Source: Lysobacter auxotrophicus (GTDB taxonomy: Bacteria > Pseudomonadota > Gammaproteobacteria > Xanthomonadales > Xanthomonadaceae). From it: DNA of 64,000 bases. Position 1 is the stretch's first letter; each line of letters begins with the position of its first letter. Location of the stretch: positions 1,550,001-1,614,000 of the forward strand of contig NZ_AP027041.1 in NCBI RefSeq assembly GCF_027924565.1. Reading direction: 5' to 3'. The position numbers were made by a program, and so were the translations under genes. The notes under the pieces are model-generated. The model was not told the origin of the DNA, searched no databases, and saw only the letters and a list, made by a program, of their open reading frames with translations. Below, in pieces: positions 18,226 to 26,105 of the stretch.

Positions 18226-18650
18226 TGCGCGCCAGCGTCGGTACAGGACGTGGCATCGACGGCGCTTTCCCGACACGCGCTGCGTTTCGACTGCCGTCCG
18301 CAACGAATGAAGCGACGCGCGAAGGGCCGGTAGTGCCGACGCTGACGAACCAGGCGTCATGCGCGACGCTTTCCTGAGTGCCTCGAGGCGAAGAAAGCGT
18401 CATCGATGGCACGCAGAGTGCCGCGTGCCCCGCTTCAAGTGCCGACGCTGGCGCAAAAAGCGCCAGGCATGCCCCTTTCCTGATTGCTTCCGAACCAAAG
18501 AAGCGCCATCGCGGGCACTGAAAGTGCCGACGTTGCCAGTCGCAGTACCGGCGCTGGCACTCCACGTGTCACTCGTACCGCTTTTTGCGAGACGCGAAGC
18601 ACTTTCCGCAGGTCGCACGACACAAACCCGCCGCAGGCCTGCATTTGCAG
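18226..18650. repeat. Degenerate tandem repeats of about 106 bp in a long noncoding gap (18179-18816)
   Basis: The 638-base gap after the Pat gene has no supportable gene. AGTGCCGACGCTG begins at 18332 and again at 18438, and a related AGTACCGGCGCTGG at 18544, exactly 106 bases apart each time. Secondary landmarks (AGTGCCG at 18416 and 18522, TTTCCTGA, AAGAAGCGcCATCG) keep the same spacing. Each unit holds small hairpins, for example CTGGCGC-AAAAA-GCGCCAG at 18449-18467. A single REP-like copy follows at about 18650-18677. Confidence 0.65.
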
Positions 18651-18816
18651 CCCGGGTAAGCGAAGCGCATCCGGGACCGCCCGTCCGCCACGGCTAGGGA
18701 AGCCGCCCCAACCGTCGACGCATCCCGTCCACGGCGCCCCGGGAAGCCCTCCACCGGCCCTTCATTTCCCGCGCGCCCTATCGCAAACTCGGGGCGGGGA
18801 TATTGGGGGATGGGGT

Positions 18817-20613
18817 ATGGATACTCGCGTGGCATGGCGGGCGCTGTGTGCGGCTGCTGCACTTTTCATCGGTCAGGCGCAGGCGACGGAGCCGGGGCAC
18901 GAGCTTGCGAGTGCGCAAGCGGGAATGGCTATCGGGAAGGTCGAGGAGGCCACCCAGCGCGCCTACGACGACGCGCTCGCCACGTTGGATGCCGCCATCA
19001 GGCAGGCGCCCGGCGACATCGAGCTCGCCGTTTCGCGATGCCGCTTCCTTGAGTTCTATGGCAACCCGGAAGGCGGCCGTTGGATTCCCGCCGCGGAAGA
19101 TGCCCGTGCGTCCTGCACGCGGGAACTGCGCGAGCGCTGGCCAAACGCGCCGCAGGTGGCGTTGTTCGAGATGGAAACGCTTTACGGCGAAGAAGCCGCC
19201 AAGCGCGGCGAAGCCATCCTGAAGACCGCCGACCACTGGCCGCCGTCGTCCCGACGCGAGTTGCTGAGCCAGACGTCGACGGGCCACGAGTTCAGCGGCA
19301 ACCCGGAACGTTCTGGCGAGCTGGCCCTGTTGGCGGTACGCTTGGGCGATGCCTCCCGGACCGGCGCCGCGGCGCAGTATCTGGCGAGCCAGAAGAAGTT
19401 GGACGAGGCGGCCGCGCTGTTGGCGAAGGCCGCACCGTCGGAAAACCCGATGGATGTGGCCGCGCGCGTCAAGGCCGCCCTCGCATTCCCCGACCCGAAG
19501 GCAGGCCTGCTGCAACTGCGCCGCCAGCCGAAACTGATCGAGTTCGTCGACCGTGAAGCGGCCGCGCGCGCCTACATGCGCGTCGGCGATTTCGCCTCGG
19601 CGCAGCGTGTGCTCAAGGACGTCTGCATCAAGTGCGAAGCGACGCGGTCGCTGAAGTTCGAGGCCGCCATGGGCGCCCGCGACTACGCCGGCGCGGCCAA
19701 GCTGGTGGACCTGACCGATCGCCCGAACTTCGCCGGCCACCTCTCGCGCTTCACCACGCTGGCGATGGCCGCGCCGCTCACGCTGGTCAGCCCGAGCATG
19801 CTGCCGGGTGTGGCGATCTGCCTCGCGTGGCTGTTGGTCCTGCTGCTGGCGCCCGGCGTGGTGCTGGTACCCGCGCACTACCGCGGGCTGGCGCGGCGCC
19901 TCAAGGGCAAGGCCAGCGAACCGTTGTTCCCGGCCGTCGGCCTGTGGCGCGCGTGGTACGCCGGAGCCGTCGCGCTCATCGTCCCGATGCTGGTGGTGCT
20001 GCTGGTGCGGCCGGAGGCGATGGCCGACATGTTCAGCGGCAATGCGGCGGCATCGGCGCAGATGTTCCGCGCTTTTCTCATCGCCGAAATCACGGCGCTG
20101 GTCTTCATCGTGCCGCCACTGGTCGGCATGACGCGGCGCCAGTTCCTCGGCGACCGCACCGCACTGCGCACGTGGTGGATCGTGCTGCTGATGTGGGCCG
20201 CACTGCTCGCCATCGGCTGGATGCTGACCGTCGTGCAGATGCGGTTGGGCGTGAACCTTGAAACCAACCAGACGCGTATGGTCGCCGCGATGGTGGAAGG
20301 CGGCGCGCAGCTCGGCGGCCCGATGCTGTCACTGCTGATCCTGGCGCTGGTGGGCCCCGTGTTCGAAGAGCTCGTATTCCGTGGCCTGCTGCTGGGCGGC
20401 CTGTCGCGCCACATCAGCTTCGGCTGGGCCAACACGTTGCAGGCACTCGGCTTTGCCGCCATGCACGATGATCCGCCGCGCTTTCTCTACTACTTCGCCA
20501 TGGGGTTGTTCGGTGGCTGGCTGGTGAAGCGCACCGGTTCACTGGCGCCGGCGGTGGCGCTGCATGTTTTGAACAATGCGGTGGCGGTGGGGGTGTTGTT
20601 GGGACTCAGGTGA
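18817..20613 (+). CDS. CPBP-family intramembrane metalloprotease with a periplasmic N-terminal domain
   Basis: A 598-aa protein in two parts. After a signal peptide (AAALFIGQAQA, cleavage near residue 24) come about 310 mostly helical residues with repeated Ala-rich pairs (LATLDAAIRQAPGDIELAVS, AAALLAKAAPS), resembling TPR-like repeats. The second part has about seven membrane helices with the CPBP (Abi/Rce1) active-site motifs: EELVFRG at 517-523, FAAMHDD with His550, and HVLNN with His583. Related proteins include CAAX proteases and bacteriocin-immunity proteins. The N-terminal domain probably selects a substrate or partner in the periplasm. Start at ATG 18817 is supported by the signal peptide. 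Confidence 0.88.
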   Translation: MDTRVAWRALCAAAALFIGQAQATEPGHELASAQAGMAIGKVEEATQRAYDDALATLDAAIRQAPGDIELAVSRCRFLEFYGNPEGGRWIPAAEDARASCTRELRERWPNAPQVALFEMETLYGEEAAKRGEAILKTADHWPPSSRRELLSQTSTGHEFSGNPERSGELALLAVRLGDASRTGAAAQYLASQKKLDEAAALLAKAAPSENPMDVAARVKAALAFPDPKAGLLQLRRQPKLIEFVDREAAARAYMRVGDFASAQRVLKDVCIKCEATRSLKFEAAMGARDYAGAAKLVDLTDRPNFAGHLSRFTTLAMAAPLTLVSPSMLPGVAICLAWLLVLLLAPGVVLVPAHYRGLARRLKGKASEPLFPAVGLWRAWYAGAVALIVPMLVVLLVRPEAMADMFSGNAAASAQMFRAFLIAEITALVFIVPPLVGMTRRQFLGDRTALRTWWIVLLMWAALLAIGWMLTVVQMRLGVNLETNQTRMVAAMVEGGAQLGGPMLSLLILALVGPVFEELVFRGLLLGGLSRHISFGWANTLQALGFAAMHDDPPRFLYYFAMGLFGGWLVKRTGSLAPAVALHVLNNAVAVGVLLGLR

Positions 20614-20707
20614 GAAGAGTCCTATCGAATGCCTCGCTGAAGAACTGTTCGTGAAACGAATGTCGTGGAGCGGGCTAATTACCGAACAAACCTAATAGGG
20701 ACGTTGT

Positions 20708-20899
20708 ATGGCGGAATCAACTGCGTTGTTAATCGTGGGTAGCGTTGTAAAGGGAGCCACGAGCGCGCTTGTCAGCAAGTACGTGGAAAAGGTTGTAAAT
20801 CCGTTCTTGCGCAGCTTATCCAACCTGAAGGTTCAAGCTGCAATCAAGAAAAACCTCTTTCGTTACCGTCGTCAGCACACTCGCTCTCAAGGAGTGTAG
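20708..20899 (+). pseudogene. Probable truncated N-terminus of an NTPase-like protein (AT-richer remnant)
   Basis: A 63-codon ORF with a hydrophobic start (STALLIVGSVVKGATSALVS) followed by a helical, basic part (YVEKVVNPFLRSLSNLKVQA, AIKKNLFRYRRQ). The codon use and base composition are clearly AT-richer than all neighbours (codons such as TTA, AAA, GTT, AAT), pointing to transfer. The pattern recalls N-terminal helical modules of large NACHT/STAND-type defence NTPases, which would make this a remnant cut after about 55 residues. That relation is from memory only. It might instead be a small intact protein. A terminator follows directly. Confidence 0.45.
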
Positions 20900-20917
20900 A
20901 AGCTCCGCACTAGGCGG

Positions 20918-20948
20918 AAACCCGCCAGCAACATCGGCGGGTTTCTTA
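20918..20948 (+). terminator. Rho-independent terminator after the truncated gene
   Basis: AAACCCGCC (20918-20926) pairs with GGCGGGTTT (20936-20944) around a 9-base loop, followed by CTTAT. A clean terminator 19 bases after the stop codon. Confidence 0.8.
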
Positions 20949-20970
20949 TGCTCGAACTTCGGGCATAAGT

Positions 20971-21090
20971 CCGACGCGTGCAGTTCCGCGTCGGGAGGGC
21001 GGCTAATAAAAGACCTCGAAAGAGGGAATACGCTCACCGTCCTAGTGCGGCTTCTAACCTCCCGACACCCTTGCGCCGAATCCCCGGCGC
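20971..21090 (+). ncRNA. Candidate structured leader RNA with two mutually exclusive stems
   Basis: Stem A: CCGACGCG (20971-20978) with CGCGTCGG (20987-20994), 8 bp, perfect. Stem B: GTCGGGAGG (20990-20998) with CCTCCCGAC (21058-21066), 9 bp, perfect, enclosing a CCTC-GAAA-GAGG hairpin (21014-21025). A and B share bases 20990-20994, so only one can form. A third hairpin GCGCCG / CGGCGC (21073-21090) follows, ahead of the ribosome site GGAG (21109-21112) of the next gene. The layout resembles a riboswitch or attenuator. I do not recognise a known class. Confidence 0.5.
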
Positions 21091-21119
21091 GAGCCCGGCT
21101 GGTTTGCTGGAGACCCCGC

Positions 21120-21374
21120 ATGAGCAAGGACACGCGTTCCATCCCCGCCGCATTTCGCGGCTATCTGCTGCCCCGTTCCGCCCACGACTCGCTAGTCCAA
21201 ACGCGCGATCAGCTGCGCCTGCTGGCTCAATTCACCGACGCCCACAGGGAGCCGACCGAGTATGTCGTCCTCTCGCTGGACGCGCTGTCCGAACTCTTCG
21301 ACCGCACGGCGGGTTATGTAGACGATGCGTTGTCCCTCGTCATCCAGCACCGCGCCGAGCCCGAGCCGGGTTGA
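21120..21374 (+). CDS. Small XAC0095-like protein
   Basis: An 84-aa protein. Its opening FRGYLLPRSAHDSLVQTRDQ with LRLLAQFTD is typical, as I remember it, of short Xanthomonadaceae proteins of the XAC0095-like group (pattern GYLLP...L...RD.LRLLA). The rest is a single acidic helical region (VVLSLDALSELFDRTAGYVD). Function is unknown in the family. ATG 21120 has a GGAG site seven bases upstream. The gene follows a structured leader, so its expression is probably controlled after transcription starts. Confidence 0.65.
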   Translation: MSKDTRSIPAAFRGYLLPRSAHDSLVQTRDQLRLLAQFTDAHREPTEYVVLSLDALSELFDRTAGYVDDALSLVIQHRAEPEPG

Positions 21375-21383
21375 TGACGTCGG

Positions 21384-21716
21384 CCGTTGTAGCCCGGGTA
21401 AGCGAAGCGCACCCGGGGGCTGTCACGCCCAACTACGAGAGCTAGAACCGCAGTGTTGTACGGCCGACGCGAGATTTCAGCGCTGCCGCTCCGTTGCCCC
21501 TCACCCCAACCCCTCTCCCGCAGGGAGAGGGCTAAAGCGGGCTCATGAGCGTGACAGCCCCCGGGTGCGCTGCGCTTACCGGGCTACAACATCTCGCTGC
21601 CGCTCCGTTGCCCCTCACCCCAACCCCTCTCCCGCAGGGAGAGGGGCTAAAGCGGGCTCATGAGCGTGACAGCCCCCCGGGTGCGCTGCGCTTACCCGGG
21701 CTACAACAGCTCGCGA
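21384..21716. repeat. REP cluster with a 114-bp tandem duplication (gap 21375-21730)
   Basis: The 356-base gap holds no gene. A REP copy at about 21388-21420 is followed by two tandem copies of a 114-117 base unit (21481-21594 and 21595-21711). Each unit carries CCCCTCACCCCAACCCCTCT with CCCGCAGGGAGAGG, a second repeat family whose arms (CCTCTCCC / GGGAGAGG) form a hairpin, and then an inverted REP copy ending in GGGCTACAAC. The copies differ by only a few single-base indels, so the duplication is recent. Confidence 0.8.
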
Positions 21717-21730
21717 TGAATGCCGAGCAC

Positions 21731-23128
21731 TCACACCCAGCCCGTCGCATAGAACACCCCGATCACCACGAACACCGCGATCGTCTTGATCACCGTGATC
21801 GCGAAGATGTCCTTGTACGCCTGGCGGTGCGTCAGCCCGGTGACCGCCAGCAGCGTGATCACCGCGCCGTTGTGGGGCAGGGTGTCCATGCCGCCGGACG
21901 CCATCGCGGCCACGCGGTGCAGGACCTCCATCGGGATGCCGGCGGCGTTCGCATTGGCGATGAAGGTTTCGGCCATCGCCGCCAGGGCGATGCTCATGCC
22001 GCCCGACGCCGAACCGGTGATGCCCGCCAGCGCGGTCACCGTCACGGCTTGGTTGATCAGCGGATTGGGGATTGCGCCCAGTGCGTTGGCGACGACGAGG
22101 AACCCCGGCAGCGCCGCGATCACCGCGCCGAAACCGTACTCCGATGCGGTGTTCATCGCCGCCAGCAACGCGCCGCCGATCGCCGACTTCGTGCCTTCGG
22201 CGAAGCTCGTCATGACCGGCTTCCACGCGAACGCCAGCACGGTGGCGATGCCGATCAGCAGCGCGCCGAGGACGGCCCAGATCGCGGCGAATTTCGCGAC
22301 TTCCTGCACCACCGGCGCGGCGCTGCCGATCACCGCCGGATCGAAGCTGTGGCTGTCGCCGTAGAAGCGCGGGATGGCCGACGTCAGCACCTTGTTCGCC
22401 ACGCCGACCAGCACCAGCGGCGCGATGGCGATCAGCGGATGCGCGAGCGCCTGGCCGGTGAAGGGCGCCGGTTCGTTGACCAGCGCGTTGCCGTACCCTT
22501 CGCCGTTCGCGCGCGCGGTGCGGCGGCGCCAGTCCAGGTACGCGAGGCCCACCACCAGGATGAACACGCCGCCGATCGTGCCCAGCACCGGCGCGGCCCA
22601 GGTGTTGGTGCCGAAGAACGTCGTCGGGATGATGTTCTGGATCTGCGGCGTGCCCGGCAGCGCGTCCATGGTGAAGGTGAAGGCGCCCAGCGCGATGGTG
22701 CCGGGGATGAGCCGCTTGGGGATGTCGCTCTGGCGGAACAGTTCCGCCGCGAACGGATACACCGCGAACACCACCACGAACAGCGACACGCCGCCGTAGG
22801 TGAGCAGCGCGCACACGACGACGATCGACAGCATCGCGCGTTGTGCGCCGAACAGGCCGATGGTCGCGGTGACTATCGATTTGGAAAAGCCGGACAGCTC
22901 GATCACCTTGCCGAAGATCGCGCCCAGCAGGAACACCGGGAAATACAGCTTCAGGAACCCGACCATCTTGTCCATGAACAGGCCGGTGAACATCGGCGCG
23001 ACCAGCGACGGATCGGTGAGCAGCACCGCGCCGAGCGCGGCCACCGGCGCGAACAGGATCACGCTGTAGCCGCGGTAGGCGACGAACATCAGAAAGCACA
23101 GCGCGGCCAGCACGATCAGAAATGCCAT
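21731..23128 (-). CDS. GntP-family permease
   Basis: A 465-aa permease with about 12 membrane segments, of the gluconate:H+ symporter type. It begins MAFLIVLAALCFLMFVAYRG and carries conserved stretches GFSKSIVTATIGLFGAQRAM, FTMDALPGTPQIQN, and SASGGMSIALAAMAETFI near the end. The substrate is not fixed by sequence; GntP members carry gluconate, other sugar acids or hydroxy acids. It is divergent from a TonB-dependent receptor 248 bases away, which may import a related substrate across the outer membrane. Confidence 0.88.
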   Translation of the reverse strand: MAFLIVLAALCFLMFVAYRGYSVILFAPVAALGAVLLTDPSLVAPMFTGLFMDKMVGFLKLYFPVFLLGAIFGKVIELSGFSKSIVTATIGLFGAQRAMLSIVVVCALLTYGGVSLFVVVFAVYPFAAELFRQSDIPKRLIPGTIALGAFTFTMDALPGTPQIQNIIPTTFFGTNTWAAPVLGTIGGVFILVVGLAYLDWRRRTARANGEGYGNALVNEPAPFTGQALAHPLIAIAPLVLVGVANKVLTSAIPRFYGDSHSFDPAVIGSAAPVVQEVAKFAAIWAVLGALLIGIATVLAFAWKPVMTSFAEGTKSAIGGALLAAMNTASEYGFGAVIAALPGFLVVANALGAIPNPLINQAVTVTALAGITGSASGGMSIALAAMAETFIANANAAGIPMEVLHRVAAMASGGMDTLPHNGAVITLLAVTGLTHRQAYKDIFAITVIKTIAVFVVIGVFYATGWV

Positions 23129-23288
23129 GTACGTCCCCGAGGGCGAATCGACGGAAGGACGCCCGCCTGCGACGGCGACGCAGCCTCCACCGCCCCGGTT
23201 CGCGGGACGACGGATGCAGTCTCATTGGCGCGGGGAGCGCCCGGCATTGTCCGAAGGTACAGGAGCGGGCTTTTCGCCTTGCGCCCTA

Positions 23289-23303
23289 GTCTGGCGTCCA
23301 GAC
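23289..23303. promoter_or_regulatory. Palindrome in the GntP/TonB-receptor divergent region
   Basis: GTCTGG-CGT-CCAGAC, a perfect 6-3-6 inverted repeat, lies 74 bases before the TonB-receptor start and between two divergent genes, a usual position for an operator. No matching regulator gene is adjacent. Confidence 0.35.
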
Positions 23304-23376
23304 GGGGGAGGGCCCGTTGTCCATTCGTGCCGGCCACGGGCCGGCTTGCGTACAACGTTGGGGAAGGAGCGTCGAG

Positions 23377-25611
23377 ATGAAACATCGCAGCACCCGTAAC
23401 GGCCTGAGCCTCGCCATCGCGATGGCGCTCATCGCGCCGCTCGCGCAGGCGCAGGAGACCGCCGCCGCCGCGCAGGGCGAGGAAGCGACCACGCTGAGCG
23501 GCGTCACCGTCACCGCGCGCAAGCGCGAGGAAACCCTGCAGGAAGTGCCGGTCGCGGTGACCGCGTTCACCGCCGACGCGCTCGACCAGCTCAACGTCGA
23601 GGACCTCAGCGATCTCGACGCGCAGGTGCCCAACCTCACCATCTACGCCGCGCGCGGTTCGTCCAGCACGATCACCGCCTACATCCGCGGCGTCGGCCAG
23701 TCCGATCCCCTGTGGGGCGTGGACCCGGGCGTGGGCATCTACATGGACGATGTCTACATCGCCCGTCCGCAGGGCGCGCTGCTCGACGTCTTCGACGTGG
23801 AGCGCGTGGAAGTGCTGCGCGGCCCGCAGGGCACGCTGTACGGCAAGAACACCATCGGCGGCGCGATCAAGTACATCTCGCGCGGGCTGAGCGTCGAACC
23901 CGACGGCCAGGTGTCGGTCACCGTCGGCAACTACAACCAGCTCGACGTGCGCGCGGCCGCCAGCGGTTCGGTCGGCGACGGCGCGCTGCGCGGGCGTCTT
24001 GCCGTGGCGAGCCTCAACCGCGACGGCTTCGGCGAGAACCTCATCAACGACCAGCCGGTCAGCGACAAGGAAATCCTCGCCGCGCGCGGCCAGCTGGGCG
24101 CCTACGTCAACGACAACCTCGACATCCAGTTCGCCTTCGACTGGATGGACGACCAGTCCGGCGTGCGCGGCGCGAAGATGCTCGCGCCGAACCGTTTCGC
24201 GCCGGGCTTCGCGCCGCTGGATTCGCGTTACGACATCCGCAGCGGCATGCCCAACGTCAACGACACGCAAATGAAGGGCGCCTCGGTGGGAGTGAACTGG
24301 CGCGTCAACGACGACTGGGCGGTGAAGTACATCCTCGCCAAGCGCGAGTCCGACACCGAAACCAACATCGACTTCGACACGCTGCCCAACAAGGTCGCCG
24401 ACGTGAAGGCGTTCTACAGCGACGAGCAGGTCACCAACGAACTGCAGGTGAACTACGACGCCGGCGGCCGCAGCCGCGGCGTGGTCGGCCTGTATTTCTT
24501 CGACGGCTGGGCCGGCGGCCAGGTGCTGAACAACTTCTTCAACGCCTCCTTCGGCGACACGCAGGGCACGGTGTACACCGACCAGTGGGCGCTGTACGCG
24601 GACTGGACGTTCGACCTGACCGAGAAGCTCAAGCTCGACGTCGGCGCGCGCTACACCGACGAGCGCAAGCATGCGGTCGTGCTCAACCGCTGCTACACCG
24701 ATGCGACCTTCAGCACGCTGGCGGTGCGTTGCGCGGCGAACAATCCGACGCCGATCGCGGCCAACTTCGACAAGCGCATCGGTTTCCAGAACACCTCGCC
24801 GAAGATCTCGCTGGATTACCAGATCACGCCGGACATCATGGTGTACGGCCTGGCCTCGCGCGGCTTCAAGTCGGGCGGCTACAACATCCGCGCGCAGGCC
24901 ACCGCGGTGCCGCGTTCGGCCGAGCCGTTCGACGACGAGTCGGTCGACAGCTTCGAGATCGGCACGAAGATGGGCTTCCTCGACCAGACGCTGTTCGTGA
25001 ACCTCGCCGCGTTCCACAACAAGTACGAGGACATCCAGCTGTCGGTGTTCACCTCCTACGACAGCAACGGCGACGGCGTGAACGACGCGTTCTTCGGCGA
25101 TTTCACCAACGCCGGTTCGGGTACGGTGGAAGGCGTGGAAGTCGAGTACCAGTGGCTGCCGACGAAGCACTGGCTGATCAGCGGCAACTTCGCGTGGCTG
25201 GATGCGGAGTACGACGAGTTCATGTACGCCGGCGTCAACATCGCCGACGAGCAGGAGTTCACCAACGCGCCGGAGTTCTCCGGTGCGCTGAACGTCGAAT
25301 GGCGCACGCCGCTGTCGAACGGCGGCGACCTCTCGGCGCGCGTGGGCTACAGCTACCAGAGCGACGTCGTGGCGACGACGGAGATCGTGCGCACCGGTGC
25401 ATTGCCGATCACGCAGGACGGCTACGGGCTGGTCAACGCGGGCGTGATCTGGCGCCTGGACGAGAACTGGTCGTTCTCGCTGCAGGGCACGAACCTGGCC
25501 GACAAGGAGTACCGCACGACGGGCTACAACCTCAACGCCGCGCTGGGCGTGCTGACGGGCTTCTACGGCGCGCCGCGGCAGTACAGCCTGGCGGTGCGGT
25601 ACGACTTCTGA
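23377..25611 (+). CDS. TonB-dependent outer-membrane receptor
   Basis: A 744-aa outer-membrane importer. After a signal peptide (LAIAMALIAPLAQA, cleavage before QETAAAA) comes a TonB-box-like TTLSGVTVTARKREETLQEV, the plug domain (VTAFTADALDQLNVEDLSDL; VEVLRGPQGTLYGKNTIGGA), and a 22-strand barrel ending in AVRYDF with the C-terminal Phe needed for assembly. The overall type is the large group of receptors for plant or microbial carbohydrates and other nutrients in this family; the ligand is unknown. GGAAGGAGC precedes ATG 23377. A strong hairpin follows the gene. Confidence 0.93.
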   Translation: MKHRSTRNGLSLAIAMALIAPLAQAQETAAAAQGEEATTLSGVTVTARKREETLQEVPVAVTAFTADALDQLNVEDLSDLDAQVPNLTIYAARGSSSTITAYIRGVGQSDPLWGVDPGVGIYMDDVYIARPQGALLDVFDVERVEVLRGPQGTLYGKNTIGGAIKYISRGLSVEPDGQVSVTVGNYNQLDVRAAASGSVGDGALRGRLAVASLNRDGFGENLINDQPVSDKEILAARGQLGAYVNDNLDIQFAFDWMDDQSGVRGAKMLAPNRFAPGFAPLDSRYDIRSGMPNVNDTQMKGASVGVNWRVNDDWAVKYILAKRESDTETNIDFDTLPNKVADVKAFYSDEQVTNELQVNYDAGGRSRGVVGLYFFDGWAGGQVLNNFFNASFGDTQGTVYTDQWALYADWTFDLTEKLKLDVGARYTDERKHAVVLNRCYTDATFSTLAVRCAANNPTPIAANFDKRIGFQNTSPKISLDYQITPDIMVYGLASRGFKSGGYNIRAQATAVPRSAEPFDDESVDSFEIGTKMGFLDQTLFVNLAAFHNKYEDIQLSVFTSYDSNGDGVNDAFFGDFTNAGSGTVEGVEVEYQWLPTKHWLISGNFAWLDAEYDEFMYAGVNIADEQEFTNAPEFSGALNVEWRTPLSNGGDLSARVGYSYQSDVVATTEIVRTGALPITQDGYGLVNAGVIWRLDENWSFSLQGTNLADKEYRTTGYNLNAALGVLTGFYGAPRQYSLAVRYDF

Positions 25612-25629
25612 GGGGTGGCGTTGGCTCAC

Positions 25630-25660
25630 GCGTGATCCCGGCTCGGTCGGGATCACGCTT
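25630..25660 (+). terminator. Hairpin after the TonB-dependent receptor
   Basis: GCGTGATCCCG (25630-25640) pairs with CGGGATCACGC (25648-25658) around a 7-base loop, 18 bases after the stop codon. Only two T residues follow, so termination may be partial. Confidence 0.6.
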
Positions 25661-25675
25661 GATGCTCGCGTCGAG

Positions 25676-25980
25676 GCAAGCCCCGGGTGCGCTTCGCTTA
25701 CCCGGGCTACAAGAGCTGAGCTTATCCGGGTTACAAGAGCGGTCGCGTCATCAGCACCCCTTCGTCATCCCGGCGAAAGCCGGGACCCAGGCTGTCACGC
25801 CCGCAGCCTCATCACCGTCATTCCAGCGAAAGCTGAGGCACCCCCGCCGTCATCCCGGCGAAAGCCGGGACCCAGGCCGTCACGCACGCAGCCTCATCTC
25901 CGTCATTCCAGCGAACCCATCTGGATCTTCGCTCCGAGGCAACCCCGGGTGCGCTGCGCTTACCCGGGCTACAAGCGCGT
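25676..25980. repeat. REP copies and an 85-bp direct repeat (gap 25612-26105)
   Basis: The 494-base gap has no gene. It contains inverted REP copies at about 25679-25710 and 25940-25972, and a shorter copy at about 25718-25736. Between them lies a second repeat family, CGTCATCCCGGCGAAAGCCG followed by GGACCCAGG, at 25763 and again at 25848, 85 bases apart, each followed by a related CGTCATTCCAGCGAA. The CCCGGC-GAAA-GCCGGG core forms a hairpin. The last bases lead into the CrbS-like gene. Confidence 0.75.
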
Positions 25981-26105
25981 CGCAATTCTCGACGTGTCCG
26001 CACGTCTCGACCATCACCCCAGAACACCTCCCGGGGGAGGGCTGAAGCGCCGGCATTCCGGCCAGTGCGCGGCGCCCGCTATCCTCAGCCCATGAGCCCC
26101 GCCGC

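Noticed and set aside
15758-18565. A 935-codon open frame on the minus strand opposite the Pat-like gene
   Set aside because: Antisense shadow; no family features.
18226-18650. CRISPR array
   Set aside because: Units of about 106 bases are diverged along their whole length, with no constant short repeat and no unique spacers; no cas genes are present.
18484-18816. A longer N-terminus for the CPBP protease gene
   Set aside because: It would read through the repeat array and a REP copy; the signal peptide begins at 18817.
21384-21716. Insertion sequence or mobile element end
   Set aside because: No transposase gene and no target-site duplication; the palindromes are dispersed REP-type repeats.
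26086-26105. A start for the CrbS-like gene at an ATG a few codons upstream (ATGAGC at about 26092)
   Set aside because: That ATG is not in the same frame as the kinase.
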